From assembly GCA_045639325.1 (NCBI GenBank), contig JAZUCU010000038.1, forward strand, positions 1 to 64,000: DNA of 64,000 nucleotides, read 5' to 3'. A model generated the notes under the pieces. It searched no databases, had not been told where the DNA came from, and saw only the letters and a list, made by a program, of their open reading frames with translations. Made by a program: the position numbers and the translations under genes. Source of the DNA: RGIG8244 sp045639325 (lineage in GTDB: Bacteria; Verrucomicrobiota; Lentisphaeria; Victivallales; UBA1829). Below, in pieces: positions 42,690 through 51,958 of the stretch (position 1 is its first letter; each line of letters starts with the position of its first letter).

Positions 42690-44486
42690 ATGTCTGAATA
42701 TGTTCCTGCGGAAAATCGAACGGCCCGTTACCTTGCATTCCGTACCGGCTGGAAAGGTACCCTTGTTGATCTGGTAATTCTTGCATTGTCGGGATGTTAT
42801 TTTACCCTGTCTTTCCCCGGGATCGATGCTGTTTTACCTGCTTGGTCGGCACTGATTCCACTGTTGGCATTGTGCATCGGGCGGAGTCCTTTGCGAGCCT
42901 TTTTTTACGGCTTGACCTTCAGTTATTTCTGGAATCTGACGGGCTGTTTCTTTTTACGTGAGATCATGATTTTTATCCCGTTTATCTTCGGGGTCGTGCT
43001 TGGCGTATTCACCGGATTTTTTGCGGCGGGAGTTCCATTTATCTGTCGGAATATATTGTATCCGGTGAAGGTGCAGATGGCAGGTTGTCGCGGAATGGCA
43101 AAATATTGTTTCTTCCCATTCTGGCGGGAATTGCTGTGTGTTGTGGCATTGTCCGCCTGGTGGGTGGTCATCGAGTGGATCCGGAGCTGGATTTTTACAG
43201 GCTTCCCCTGGAATCTGGTAAGTACGACACAATGGGATAATGCGCCGTTTATTCAGATTTGCGAATATACAGGGATTTACGGTGTATCGTTCCTCGTCGT
43301 TCTGTTTAATTTTGCGGCATATTTTGGAATCCGGAAAGTATTCTATGCGATCCGGGAAAAGAAATTGCAGATACCCTGGGTGTTCTGCTGTGCTTGCCTG
43401 TTATGTCTCTTGAATTATTTTGGCGGTTCGATGTGGATGCCTCATCGGGAAAAACAACTGGCGCAGGAGGATATCCGCCTTTCCGCAATCGGTGTGGTAC
43501 AGCCCCATCTTTCCCAGCGTCGGGCGGGGACGAATGTTATGACCTTGGAAGCTCTGGAGCAATGTGCCGCCTTGACAACACAATTGCATCAGCACGAAAA
43601 GGCAGGAAAACAGGATGTACCATTGGAAGTGATTGCCTGGCCGGAAAGTGCAGTGCCCCATCCGTATTATGCCATGACGGAACTTGGCAATGCGTATCGG
43701 CAGCGGGTACGCGGACTTTTGTCGGATGGAAACGTTCCGATTATACTTGGAACACTTACGGCGGGAGATTTTGTTCCGCCATCTCAATATAATCTCTACA
43801 ATTCCGCATTGATGCTGAAACATGGATATCCCTCTCATCTGCAGGATATGCATTATGATACGGCGGGTTGTTACAACAAAGTGCACCTTGTTCCGTATGG
43901 CGAGTTTATTCCGTTGAATGATCAATTTCCCGTATTGGGCAAAATGGTCGGCATGGGGCGGAATCTGACGCCGGGGAAAGGTTTTTATCCGTTGGATGTG
44001 GGTAAAATGCGCATTGGGGTATTGATTTGTTATGAAGATGTTTTCCCATACACGGCACGGAAACAGGCGTTATCCGGCTCCAACGTTCTGCTGGTGATTA
44101 CGAATGACGCCTGGTATCCCACGAGTTTTGAACCGGTGCAGCATTATGCCAATTCGGTATTCCGGACGGTGGAGACCCGTTTGCCGATGGTGCGTTGCGG
44201 CAACAGTGATTATTCGGTATTGATTGATGCATTGGGTAGAACGGTTGATTCTGTGCATCGTAAAGGCTCTGCTGAACCGGATCCGGGCTTGAAAAAGGCG
44301 GGCTGTACCAAGTTTACGGTTCCGGTTCCGCTGAATCACAAAATGACTTTCTACACCCGTTACGGGAATGTATTCGTCTTTTTCTGCATCATTCTTACGA
44401 TTGCGGGATTCGGCTTTGCGCTGTACCAGAAATATCAGTTCCGCAAAGCCTTTGCACAGACGTTAGTCAATCCGCCTCTTGAATGA
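42690..44486 (+). CDS. lnt: Apolipoprotein N-acyltransferase
   Basis: It adds the third acyl chain to lipoproteins in the inner membrane, which marks a diderm envelope. The N-terminal part holds six or more transmembrane segments. The C-terminal nitrilase-like domain carries the catalytic Glu in IAWPESAVP (about 317), Lys in CYNKVHLVPYGEF (about 397) and Cys in VLICYEDVFP (about 447). At 598 residues it is somewhat longer than the E. coli enzyme. Its end overlaps the convergent small gene by 20 nt, and its terminator lies within that gene. Confidence 0.94.
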   Translation: MSEYVPAENRTARYLAFRTGWKGTLVDLVILALSGCYFTLSFPGIDAVLPAWSALIPLLALCIGRSPLRAFFYGLTFSYFWNLTGCFFLREIMIFIPFIFGVVLGVFTGFFAAGVPFICRNILYPVKVQMAGCRGMAKYCFFPFWRELLCVVALSAWWVVIEWIRSWIFTGFPWNLVSTTQWDNAPFIQICEYTGIYGVSFLVVLFNFAAYFGIRKVFYAIREKKLQIPWVFCCACLLCLLNYFGGSMWMPHREKQLAQEDIRLSAIGVVQPHLSQRRAGTNVMTLEALEQCAALTTQLHQHEKAGKQDVPLEVIAWPESAVPHPYYAMTELGNAYRQRVRGLLSDGNVPIILGTLTAGDFVPPSQYNLYNSALMLKHGYPSHLQDMHYDTAGCYNKVHLVPYGEFIPLNDQFPVLGKMVGMGRNLTPGKGFYPLDVGKMRIGVLICYEDVFPYTARKQALSGSNVLLVITNDAWYPTSFEPVQHYANSVFRTVETRLPMVRCGNSDYSVLIDALGRTVDSVHRKGSAEPDPGLKKAGCTKFTVPVPLNHKMTFYTRYGNVFVFFCIILTIAGFGFALYQKYQFRKAFAQTLVNPPLE

Positions 44487-44934
44487 TTTTCGGCGGCAGG
44501 ACAGGATAAGCCGGAATGACCTTTACAAGCAGAGTCATTTCCGGCTCTTTTTTTTCATCGGCCCGGCTCAAGAGGTAATTATGAAACATGGTTCCGCTGA
44601 GGGATTCGTGAGAATTAAGCCAATCGGCGGCATAATGTTCATTTTCCATAAATCTGCCTGATTTTTTCAATCGGGTCATTTCCCGCATAAAGCAGCAGTG
44701 AGCATTTTTCTGGAATGTGTAATCGGGGTAATGGGATTGAATCATGAGGATTTCTTCTGCATCGAAAAGCGGTCGGATCAAGTTGAGACATTCATGAAAT
44801 CTGCCGGGCGACCATGCGGCATCATCCCCGAGATCGTAAATAATTTTCTGCAGATGTTTCTGAATGAGTTCGGACATGGAAACATGATGCTGCGATACGG
44901 CGCAAACTGGCCGGAACCAATGGTGATACGACAT
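44467..44934 (-). CDS. Unknown 155-residue protein, start at GGAGGG site
   Basis: The frame MSYHHWFRPVCAVSQHH... runs 44934-44467 with GGAGGG about seven bases upstream of ATG 44934; a longer frame to 44991 exists but overlaps the tRNA end region and lacks support. It is rich in His, Trp and Met, with DEKKEPEMTLLVKVIPAYPVLPP near the end. No family is recognised. Odd points: its last codons overlap lnt, and they contain, on the opposite strand, the lnt terminator. It follows tRNA-Leu on the same strand. Confidence 0.55.
   Translation of the reverse strand: MSYHHWFRPVCAVSQHHVSMSELIQKHLQKIIYDLGDDAAWSPGRFHECLNLIRPLFDAEEILMIQSHYPDYTFQKNAHCCFMREMTRLKKSGRFMENEHYAADWLNSHESLSGTMFHNYLLSRADEKKEPEMTLLVKVIPAYPVLPPKIIQEAD
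44509..44555 (+). terminator. lnt terminator, antisense within the convergent gene
   Basis: AGCCGGAATGAC (44509-44520) pairs with GTCATTTCCGGCT (44534-44546) with one bulged A, followed by CTTTTTTTT. It is a strong intrinsic terminator for plus-strand transcription embedded in coding sequence of the minus gene. Confidence 0.85.
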
Positions 44935-44998
44935 AATCTGACCCTCCCTGTTCGATTGTGTGCATTTGGAATCCCCCCGGAAAAAAGGCACAAAAAAA

Positions 44999-45084
44999 TG
45001 GTGCCGAAGGTGGGAGTCGAACCCACATGCCCGCGAGGGCGCCAGATTTTGAGTCTAGTGCGTCTGCCATTTCGCCACTTCGGC
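44999..45084 (-). tRNA. tRNA-Leu (anticodon CAA)
   Basis: On the minus strand GCCGAAGTGGCGAAATGGCA starts a class II tRNA with acceptor stem GCCGAAG/CTTCGGC, D-arm, anticodon stem CTAGA/TCTGG around loop CTCAAAA (anticodon CAA), a long variable arm, a T-arm GTGGGTTCGACTCCCAC and an encoded CCA. It is immediately followed by TTTTTTT, so the tRNA itself can act as part of a terminator. It closely resembles E. coli leuX. Confidence 0.97.
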
Positions 45085-45092
45085 ACGGAATA

Positions 45093-45107
45093 GAGTATAA
45101 CATACTC
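45093..45107 (-). promoter_or_regulatory. -10 region / palindrome upstream of tRNA-Leu
   Basis: GAGTAT-AAC-ATACTC is a 6-3-6 palindrome; on the minus strand it contains TATACT, a good -10 box ten or so bases before the tRNA. The -35 region is a T-rich stretch without a clear box. Confidence 0.5.
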
Positions 45108-45209
45108 CAAAAAATCAAAAAATCAAGTCGAAAAACGTGAAAAATCCGAAAATTTTTCAAAAAAGATAAAAAAAGTCTGGATTCTTTCAGAAAAAAAACG
45201 TGGAAAAAG

Positions 45210-45238
45210 TTGATTTTTTGGCATTTGTGTGCTATATT
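45210..45238 (+). promoter_or_regulatory. Promoter of the zinc-ribbon/pyrE/secA genes
   Basis: TTGATT (45210-45215), 17 bp, TATATT (45233-45238) preceded by GTGC, identical in style to the speA and GntR promoters. Confidence 0.75.
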
Positions 45239-45290
45239 GCTACCATGATTATTTTTTAAAACTTAATAATAACAGAAAGCAGGTACTACA

Positions 45291-45686
45291 ATGGCAGAAA
45301 ATAAAGATATGCCCATGGGAAAAGCACAGGTGGACTTCATCTGCGTGGAAGAAGGCTGTAATGGTCAGGTTGTATTCAAATTGGCAGATTGCGCCGGTGA
45401 AGGTGAATTTCAGGCAATGTGCCCGAAATGTCATAAGCCTTACATCATTGACGAAGCATTGCGTGAAAAATTGCGCAAGCTGAACAATCTGATTCTGACC
45501 CTTCGCGAAGCAGAACCGATTCTCGGTGCCTGCAGCGTTGTTGTTGCGACTCCCGGCGGCGAAACAAAGATCCCCTATGCTTTGCTGTTGACCCGTTTGA
45601 ACACCATGTTGACTTTGCAGCTTGGTGATCGCAATGTTGATTTCCACCTTTGGATCGAACCCGCTTCACCGGAAACATTCCGTTGA
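45291..45686 (+). CDS. Small protein with zinc ribbon, unknown role
   Basis: A 131-residue cytoplasmic protein. Cysteines in DFICVEEGCNG and MCPKCHKPYI form a zinc-ribbon pattern (CxxxxC...CxxC). The C-terminal half (REAEPILGACSVVVATPGGETKIPYALLLTRLNTML) is mixed alpha/beta. It has its own promoter and precedes pyrE and secA by 44 nt. I do not recognise a named family; a role in translation or gene regulation is possible but unsupported. Confidence 0.8.
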   Translation: MAENKDMPMGKAQVDFICVEEGCNGQVVFKLADCAGEGEFQAMCPKCHKPYIIDEALREKLRKLNNLILTLREAEPILGACSVVVATPGGETKIPYALLLTRLNTMLTLQLGDRNVDFHLWIEPASPETFR

Positions 45687-45730
45687 GTTTGAATTGATAA
45701 AAAACTTTTTTTTCTAAGGAGACAAATATC

Positions 45731-46309
45731 ATGAGTATGACAGATGCAGAAATTATCGACGCTTTTCAGTCCGCAGGCGCATTGCTGACAGGACATTTCC
45801 AGCTTCGCAGCAAAAAACATTCCAATCGTTTCTTCCAGGCGGCACTTGTTTTCCGTAATCCGAAAATCGGTGAAAAACTTTGCCAGACTCTGGCAGAACG
45901 CATGGGCGATACCGGTGCTGAAACCGTGATTTCTCCCGCAGTCGGCGGCTTGCTCGTCGGTCAGGAAATTGCACGCGCTCTCGGTTTGAATGCAATCTTT
46001 GCTGACAAAGAAAACGATCAGCTCGTTCTCAAACGCGGATTCTCCATCCGTAAAGGCGAAAAAGTGATCGTTGCAGAAGACGTTGTCACAGAAGGCGGCC
46101 GTGTTCAGCAGACGATCGACCTGGTCAAATCTCTCGGCGGTATTCCGGTTGCAGTTGCTGTGATCACAGACCGCAGCGGCGGCAAAGCATCTTTCGGCGA
46201 TATTCCGTTCTACAGCCTGATCAAGCTGAATCTTCCCACATGGACAGCAGAAGAATGTCCTCACTGCAAAAATGGGGAAGCGATCGACGTTCCCGGTTCC
46301 AAATCCTGA
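45731..46309 (+). CDS. pyrE: Orotate phosphoribosyltransferase
   Basis: The 192-residue enzyme joins orotate and PRPP to OMP in pyrimidine synthesis. It has the N-terminal GHFQLRSKKHSNRFFQAALVFR, the central VISPAVGGLLVGQEIARALG and the PRPP-binding signature KVIVAEDVVTEGGRVQQTI. The C-terminal CPHCKNGEAIDVPGSK adds two cysteines, seen in some thermophile/anaerobe-type PyrE. AAGGAGA precedes ATG 45731. It lies between the zinc-ribbon gene and secA. Confidence 0.93.
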   Translation: MSMTDAEIIDAFQSAGALLTGHFQLRSKKHSNRFFQAALVFRNPKIGEKLCQTLAERMGDTGAETVISPAVGGLLVGQEIARALGLNAIFADKENDQLVLKRGFSIRKGEKVIVAEDVVTEGGRVQQTIDLVKSLGGIPVAVAVITDRSGGKASFGDIPFYSLIKLNLPTWTAEECPHCKNGEAIDVPGSKS

Positions 46310-46335
46310 ACAGAGAAAGTGAGTAAAGACTCCTT

Positions 46336-49329
46336 ATGTTCGCAACAATTGTAAAAAAAATATTTGGCAGCAAATCTGCGCGTGACGTGAAACGTCTGCG
46401 TCCGCTGGTTGAGAAAATCAACCGGTTGGAGGAGTCGTATCAGTCCCTGACAGATGAGCAGCTTCGTGCAAAAACGGAAGAGTTCAAGCAGCGAATCGCC
46501 AATGGTGAATCCCTTGACTCCGTGATGTGCGAAGCTTTCGCAACCGTAAAGAATGCGTGCCGCAGAATGTGCGGTAATTCCTATGAAGTGTGCGGCCATT
46601 ATCTGACTTGGGACATGGTTCCCTTTGATGTTCAGATTATTGGCGGTATTGTCTTGCATCAGGGTAAAATCGCAGAAATGGCCACCGGGGAAGGGAAAAC
46701 ACTTGTTGCAACATTCCCCCTGTATCTGAATGCTTTGACCGGTAAAAACTGTCAGCTTGTCACCGTCAACGATTATCTTGCCCGCCGTGACTCTGAATGG
46801 ATGGGTAACGTATTCCGTTTCCTCGGTTTGACCGTCGGTTGTATTCAGAACGAAATGGACCCGGAAGAACGCCGCGCCCAGTATGCCTGTGACATTACTT
46901 ACGGTACCAACAGTGAATTCGGGTTTGACTATCTGCGTGACATGGGTATGGCTCCTGACAAAGATTATCTTGTTCAGCGTGACTATTACTATGCAATCGT
47001 GGACGAAGTTGACTCCATTCTGATTGACGAAGCCCGTACGCCGTTGATTATTTCCGGTCCGGTTTCTGTTTCGACCCATCAGTTTGACGTTTTGAAGCCT
47101 GCCGTTGCCGATTTGTTCAAGCGTCAGAGTTTGCTCTGTTCCCGTTTGGTTCAGGAAGCAAAAGCAGTTCTGGATCAGCGTGATACACTTCCGGAAGAAG
47201 AAGTCAATGAAGCTATGACAAAGTTGCTTCAGGTCAAGATGGGTATGCCCAAGCACAAACAGCTGATGCACATGCTCCAGGAACCTGAACTGCTCAAACG
47301 CATGGAAAAACTGGAAGGTGTTGTCCGCAGTGATCAGAACCGCGGCATGCTGCAGGAAGTCCAGGCGGATCTGTTCTTTGCTATGGATGAACGTCACAAT
47401 GAAGCGGATTTGACGGAAAAAGGCCGTGTTGCCATTTCCGGCGAAGATCCGGAAGCCTTCGTGCTGCCTGACCTGGTCAATTCTCTGCAGGATATTGAAC
47501 AGAACGAATCTTTGAGTTTTGAAGAAAAACTGCAGGCAAAACAGCAGTTCCAGGAATCTTTTGCTGCAAAGAGCGAAAGATTGCAGAATATTTCCCAGCT
47601 TCTCCGCGCATACTGCCTCTTTGAAAAAGATGTGCATTATGTGGTCAGCGAAGGCAAAGTACTGATCGTTGACGAGCACACCGGCCGTATTCTGCCGGGC
47701 CGCCGTTTCAGCGATGGTTTGCATCAGGCATTGGAAGCCAAGGAAGATGTGAAGATCGAGAAAGAAACCCAGACATTGGCAACGATCACGATCCAGAACT
47801 ATTTCCGTATGTATGAAAAACTGGCAGGGATGACCGGTACCGCTGAAACGGAAGCCAATGAATTCCACCAGATTTATAAATTGGATGTTGTCGTGATCCC
47901 CACAAACAAAACCTGTTTGCGTGTGGACAGCAATGACTGTGTTTATAAAACAAAACGCGAAAAATTCAACGCCATTGTGGATGAAACGGAAGAAGCATGG
48001 CGCCGTGGACAGCCTGTGCTGCTCGGTACCATTTCCGTCGACGATTCTGAAATCGTCAGCCGCATGCTCAAACGCCGCGGTATTCCCCACAACGTATTGA
48101 ACGCAAAAAATCACGAACGTGAATCTGAAATCGTTGCCCGTGCCGGTCAGCAGGGTGCAGTTACTGTTGCCACCAACATGGCAGGTCGTGGTACTGACAT
48201 CAAGTTGGGCCCCGGCGTTGCGGAACTGGGTGGACTTCTGGTGCTGGGCAGCAGCCGTCACGATTCCCGCCGTATTGACCGTCAGCTGCGTGGACGTTCT
48301 GCGCGTCAAGGCGACCCGGGTGCATCTCACTTCTATGTTTCTCTGGAAGACAGTCTGATGCGTCTGTTCGGTTCTGACCGTATTGTTCGTATTATGGAGC
48401 GTTTCGGCATGGAAGAAGGGGAAGACCTTCAGCATCCGTGGCTGAATAAATCCATTGAAACAGCCCAGCGCCGAGTGGAGCAGCATCACTTCTCCATCCG
48501 TAAACGCACGCTGGAATATGACGATGTGATGAACAAACAGCGTGAAATCATTTACGGTTTCCGCAAAGAAACATTGTTCAATGAAGATTGCCGTCAATCT
48601 ATATTTGATATTATAGAGATCGAACTGGCACGTCACATTGAAGAAGCGGCGCACACTGCAGCCGGCGGCAAGAATGCATCTTGTGCATTGAATAAGGAAG
48701 CACTTCTTGGCTGGTTGAACACCACATTCCCCATTGGCTTCCGTGAAGAAGATATTATGATTCTGAAGCCCAACGGCACTCCGGATGAAGAAAAGATTCT
48801 GGAATCCCTCTTTGACCGCATCAAGAAAGCTTATGCGGAAAAAGAAGCGTTGGAAGATCCGGAAGGTTTGAAATGGTTGGAACGCCGTATCATTCTGGAT
48901 GCGATCGACCAGCTCTGGCAGGATCACCTGCGTGCCATGGATGAATTGCGTGATTCCATCGGTCTGCGTGCTTATGCACAGAAAGATCCGCTCGTGGAAT
49001 ACAAACGGGAAGCATTTGCCATGTTCGACCGTTTGATGACGGATATTGACCAGGAAATCCTGAATCATCTTTTCCGTTCTGCAACAAGTCTGCAGGCTTT
49101 TGAACAGTTCACCGGTATCAGCGCTGATCGTTTGATGATGAATCAGAATGAGTTTGATGGCGGCATTCCCTCCATTGATTCCGGCAGTTATGATGCTGCG
49201 CAGGAAGAACCGCAGGAAATGATGCCGGAGATCAATATCTCATTCAAACGGGATGTGCCGAAAGTCGGACCCAATGAGCCTTGCCCTTGCGGATCCGGCA
49301 AAAAATTCAAAAAATGCTGCGGTAAATAA
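46336..49329 (+). CDS. secA: Preprotein translocase ATPase SecA
   Basis: The 997-residue motor drives proteins through SecYEG. Motifs: Walker A ATGEGKTLVATFPLYL, Walker B VDEVDSILIDEARTPLIISG, ITIQNYFRMYEKLAGMTGTAETE, ATNMAGRGTDIKLG, RQLRGRSARQGDPG, and the C-terminal zinc-binding CPCGSGKKFKKCCGK that contacts SecB or ribosomes. A long helical insert (about residues 255-425) in NBD1 makes it longer than the E. coli protein, as in Chlamydia- and Bacteroidetes-type SecA. It is followed by a GC-rich hairpin. Confidence 0.97.
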   Translation: MFATIVKKIFGSKSARDVKRLRPLVEKINRLEESYQSLTDEQLRAKTEEFKQRIANGESLDSVMCEAFATVKNACRRMCGNSYEVCGHYLTWDMVPFDVQIIGGIVLHQGKIAEMATGEGKTLVATFPLYLNALTGKNCQLVTVNDYLARRDSEWMGNVFRFLGLTVGCIQNEMDPEERRAQYACDITYGTNSEFGFDYLRDMGMAPDKDYLVQRDYYYAIVDEVDSILIDEARTPLIISGPVSVSTHQFDVLKPAVADLFKRQSLLCSRLVQEAKAVLDQRDTLPEEEVNEAMTKLLQVKMGMPKHKQLMHMLQEPELLKRMEKLEGVVRSDQNRGMLQEVQADLFFAMDERHNEADLTEKGRVAISGEDPEAFVLPDLVNSLQDIEQNESLSFEEKLQAKQQFQESFAAKSERLQNISQLLRAYCLFEKDVHYVVSEGKVLIVDEHTGRILPGRRFSDGLHQALEAKEDVKIEKETQTLATITIQNYFRMYEKLAGMTGTAETEANEFHQIYKLDVVVIPTNKTCLRVDSNDCVYKTKREKFNAIVDETEEAWRRGQPVLLGTISVDDSEIVSRMLKRRGIPHNVLNAKNHERESEIVARAGQQGAVTVATNMAGRGTDIKLGPGVAELGGLLVLGSSRHDSRRIDRQLRGRSARQGDPGASHFYVSLEDSLMRLFGSDRIVRIMERFGMEEGEDLQHPWLNKSIETAQRRVEQHHFSIRKRTLEYDDVMNKQREIIYGFRKETLFNEDCRQSIFDIIEIELARHIEEAAHTAAGGKNASCALNKEALLGWLNTTFPIGFREEDIMILKPNGTPDEEKILESLFDRIKKAYAEKEALEDPEGLKWLERRIILDAIDQLWQDHLRAMDELRDSIGLRAYAQKDPLVEYKREAFAMFDRLMTDIDQEILNHLFRSATSLQAFEQFTGISADRLMMNQNEFDGGIPSIDSGSYDAAQEEPQEMMPEINISFKRDVPKVGPNEPCPCGSGKKFKKCCGK

Positions 49330-49347
49330 GAATCGCTCAGCTATGAC

Positions 49348-49374
49348 CCGGCGTACTGTTTCTCTGTGCGCCGG
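49348..49374 (+). terminator. GC-rich hairpin after secA, weak terminator
   Basis: CCGGCGTAC (49348-49356) pairs with GTGCGCCGG (49366-49374), one G-U, 9-nt loop. No T-run follows, so it may be a Rho-dependent or processing hairpin rather than a full terminator. Confidence 0.4.
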
Positions 49375-49403
49375 ATAACATTTAAAATTACATGGAGATC
49401 AAA

Positions 49404-50627
49404 ATGAACAAGAATGATCTGGCAGGAAAAACGATCGTATTTCTTGCCGACGGCATGGCGGACGATCCACTGCCGGAATTACAGGGTAAATCACCGCTGG
49501 AGTACGCTGCTACTCCGTATATGGACCGTATTGCATCGGAAGGCGCATCCGGAACATTTCTTACACTTCCGGATGGTTTCCCCACATCTTCCGACGCCGC
49601 AAACATGTCTGTTCTTGGATACAGCCTTGCCGATTATTATCCCGGCAGAGGTCCCATCGAAGCGGTCAGCCAGAATATTACTCTCGGCCCCGATGATGTT
49701 GCATTCCGCTGCAACCTTGTAACTGTTACGGACGGTATCCTGATGGATTATTCCGCAGGTCATATCAGCCAGGAACATTCCCGGATTCTCATGGAAGCCT
49801 TGCAGAAACGTTTCGGTTCTGACAAAGTGACATTCTACCCCGGCGTCAGCTACCGCAATCTGCTTGTTCTGCACGGGAAGGAATTCTCTCCGGCGATCGG
49901 TTTTTACAAACCGGATTCCTCTCAGGAACGTCCGGTGACGGAATTGCCCTGGACAGCCCTTGATGATTCAAAAGAAGCAATTTATACGGCTGCATTTCTT
50001 CAGGAATTGATTACCGAAGCCGGTGCATTCCTGGAAGAACACCCGCTGGTTGCAGAAGGCGTTTGTGTTGGTAATGCAATCTGGCCGTGGAGCCCGGGCC
50101 GTGCCCCTGCGTTCCCCGCATTTGAAGAAAAATACGGGAAAAAAGGTGCGGTTATTTCTGCGGTCGACGTGATTCTCGGTCTCGGTCTTTGTGCCGGAAT
50201 GGATATCTTCCATGTGGAAGGCGCAACCGGTTACATTGACACCAATTATGCCGGGAAAGCAGCAGCCGCTCTGGAAGCAATCGAAAATCATGACTTTGTT
50301 TACGTGCACCTGGAAGCCATTGACGAAACCAGCCACGAAGGCAAATTGGATCTGAAGTTGAAAGCCATTGAAGATTTCGATGCGCGCGTGATCAAACCGG
50401 TCATCGATGCATTGGAAGGCCGTGGCGTCACCTTTGCCATTCTTCCGGACCATCCGGTGCCGGTGAAATTGCGGAAACATACCCGCACACCTGTACCCTT
50501 TGCCGTATGGGGTCCCCACATTGAAAAAGACTCCCTGACTTCTTATTCTGAAGCCAATGCAAAGAATGGCGGACTCGGTTATCTTACCGGTGATCAGTTG
50601 ATGCGCACCGTGATGAATATTAAGTAA
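49404..50627 (+). CDS. Phosphoglycerate-mutase-like homoserine kinase (apgM family)
   Basis: The 407-residue alkaline-phosphatase-superfamily protein (TIVFLADGMADDPLPELQGKSPLEYAATPYMDRIA; DGFPTSSDAANMSVLGYS; CVGNAIWPWSPGRAP) is similar to archaeal-type cofactor-independent phosphoglycerate mutase. In several phyla without thrB this variant is the proposed homoserine kinase (TIGR02535 type). Here it lies upstream of leuCD, homoserine dehydrogenase and aspartate kinase, which fits the threonine pathway better than glycolysis. ATG 49404 has GGAG at proper distance; ATG 49392 upstream does not. Confidence 0.82.
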   Translation: MNKNDLAGKTIVFLADGMADDPLPELQGKSPLEYAATPYMDRIASEGASGTFLTLPDGFPTSSDAANMSVLGYSLADYYPGRGPIEAVSQNITLGPDDVAFRCNLVTVTDGILMDYSAGHISQEHSRILMEALQKRFGSDKVTFYPGVSYRNLLVLHGKEFSPAIGFYKPDSSQERPVTELPWTALDDSKEAIYTAAFLQELITEAGAFLEEHPLVAEGVCVGNAIWPWSPGRAPAFPAFEEKYGKKGAVISAVDVILGLGLCAGMDIFHVEGATGYIDTNYAGKAAAALEAIENHDFVYVHLEAIDETSHEGKLDLKLKAIEDFDARVIKPVIDALEGRGVTFAILPDHPVPVKLRKHTRTPVPFAVWGPHIEKDSLTSYSEANAKNGGLGYLTGDQLMRTVMNIK

Positions 50628-50656
50628 TACAATCATACATAATCAGGAGAAGTGAG

Positions 50657-51946
50657 ATGGGAAGAACCATTGCACAAAAAATTTATGATGCTCACCGGGT
50701 GGATACTCCGGCTCCGGGCGTCGGCGTATTGAAACTCGACCGGGTGTTCTGTCACGAAATCACAACCCCGATCGCCATCAACGATCTGATTTTCCGCGGC
50801 AAAGACCGTGTGTTTGACTGCGACAAAATCAAAGCGGTTATCGACCACGTCACCCCGGCGAAAGACTCCAAGACAGCGGAACAGGGTAAAACTCTCCGTG
50901 ACTGGGCAAAACGTCAGGGCATCAAAGACTTCTTTGATATTGGCAGAAACGGCGTATGCCATGCTATTTTCCCGGAAAAAGGCTTTGTCCGCCCCGGCTT
51001 TACAATTATCATGGGTGACTCCCACACTTGTACTCACGGTGCATTCGGCGCATTTGCTGCCGGTGTCGGTACAACAGACCTGGAAGTCGGTATCCTCAAA
51101 GGCGTATTCACCATGAAAGAACCGGAAACGATCCGTATTCAGGTGAACGGCGTCATGCCGGAAGGTGTTTATGCAAAAGACCTGATTCTGGAAGTAATCC
51201 GCACTCTGACTGTGAACGGCGCAACCGGTAAGATCATGGAATTCACAGGCCCCGGTATTGCAGCTATGGATATGGATTCCCGTATGACATTGTGCAATAT
51301 GTCTGTGGAAGCCGGTGCAACTTGCGGTATCTGCCAGCCGGACGAACAGACGGTTGAATATCTGTGGAAGTTCATCGAAAAAGATTATGCATCCAAAGAA
51401 GCGGCACTGGCTGATTTCCGTCAGTGGTGCTCTGATCCGGATGCGGAATACATCAAGACGGTTGAATTTGACCTTTCCAAACTGGAACCCATGTCCACCT
51501 TCGGCGCAAAGCCGGATCAGGTCAAACCGGTTCGTGAAATGAAAGGTACAAAAGTCAATCAGGTCTATATCGGTTCCTGCACAAACGGCCGTATCAACGA
51601 CCTGCGTGCCGCAGCCGCAGTTCTGAAAGGCAAGACCATTCACCCGGACGTCCGCGTGGTCATCTCTCCGGCAACTCCTGACATTTATACGCAGGCATTG
51701 CTGGAAGGTCTGATTGCGATCTTTATGGAATCCGGCTGCTGTGTGACGAATCCGACTTGCGGTGCCTGTCTTGGTATGAGTAACGGCGTGTTGGCATCCG
51801 GCGAAGTCTGTGCTTCCACCACAAACCGTAACTTCAACGGCCGTATGGGCAAAGGCGGAACTGTTCACTTGATGAGCCCTGCCACAGCGGCGGCTACAGC
51901 ATTGGCTGGAGAAATTGTGAATTCTCCGTTGTTCATTTCAAAATAA
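50657..51946 (+). CDS. leuC: 3-isopropylmalate dehydratase large subunit
   Basis: The 429-residue aconitase-family subunit isomerises 2- to 3-isopropylmalate in leucine synthesis. Cluster cysteines are in YIGSCTNGRINDL and NPTCGACLGMSNGVL (CxxC). The substrate segment IMGDSHTCTHGAFGAFAAGVGTTDLE is conserved. It is of the shorter archaeal/HACN type, in which leuC and homoaconitase are hard to tell apart by sequence alone. The small subunit gene follows after 12 nt. Proximity to Thr genes is unusual but compatible with branched-chain amino-acid synthesis. Confidence 0.9.
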   Translation: MGRTIAQKIYDAHRVDTPAPGVGVLKLDRVFCHEITTPIAINDLIFRGKDRVFDCDKIKAVIDHVTPAKDSKTAEQGKTLRDWAKRQGIKDFFDIGRNGVCHAIFPEKGFVRPGFTIIMGDSHTCTHGAFGAFAAGVGTTDLEVGILKGVFTMKEPETIRIQVNGVMPEGVYAKDLILEVIRTLTVNGATGKIMEFTGPGIAAMDMDSRMTLCNMSVEAGATCGICQPDEQTVEYLWKFIEKDYASKEAALADFRQWCSDPDAEYIKTVEFDLSKLEPMSTFGAKPDQVKPVREMKGTKVNQVYIGSCTNGRINDLRAAAAVLKGKTIHPDVRVVISPATPDIYTQALLEGLIAIFMESGCCVTNPTCGACLGMSNGVLASGEVCASTTNRNFNGRMGKGGTVHLMSPATAAATALAGEIVNSPLFISK

Positions 51947-51958
51947 GGAAACTCGACC

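Noticed and set aside
46261..49068. 935-residue minus-strand open frame opposite secA
   Set aside because: It lies wholly antisense to a clear SecA gene, has no ribosome site, and its protein is Phe/His/Cys-rich without any family motif. It is a shadow caused by codon bias.
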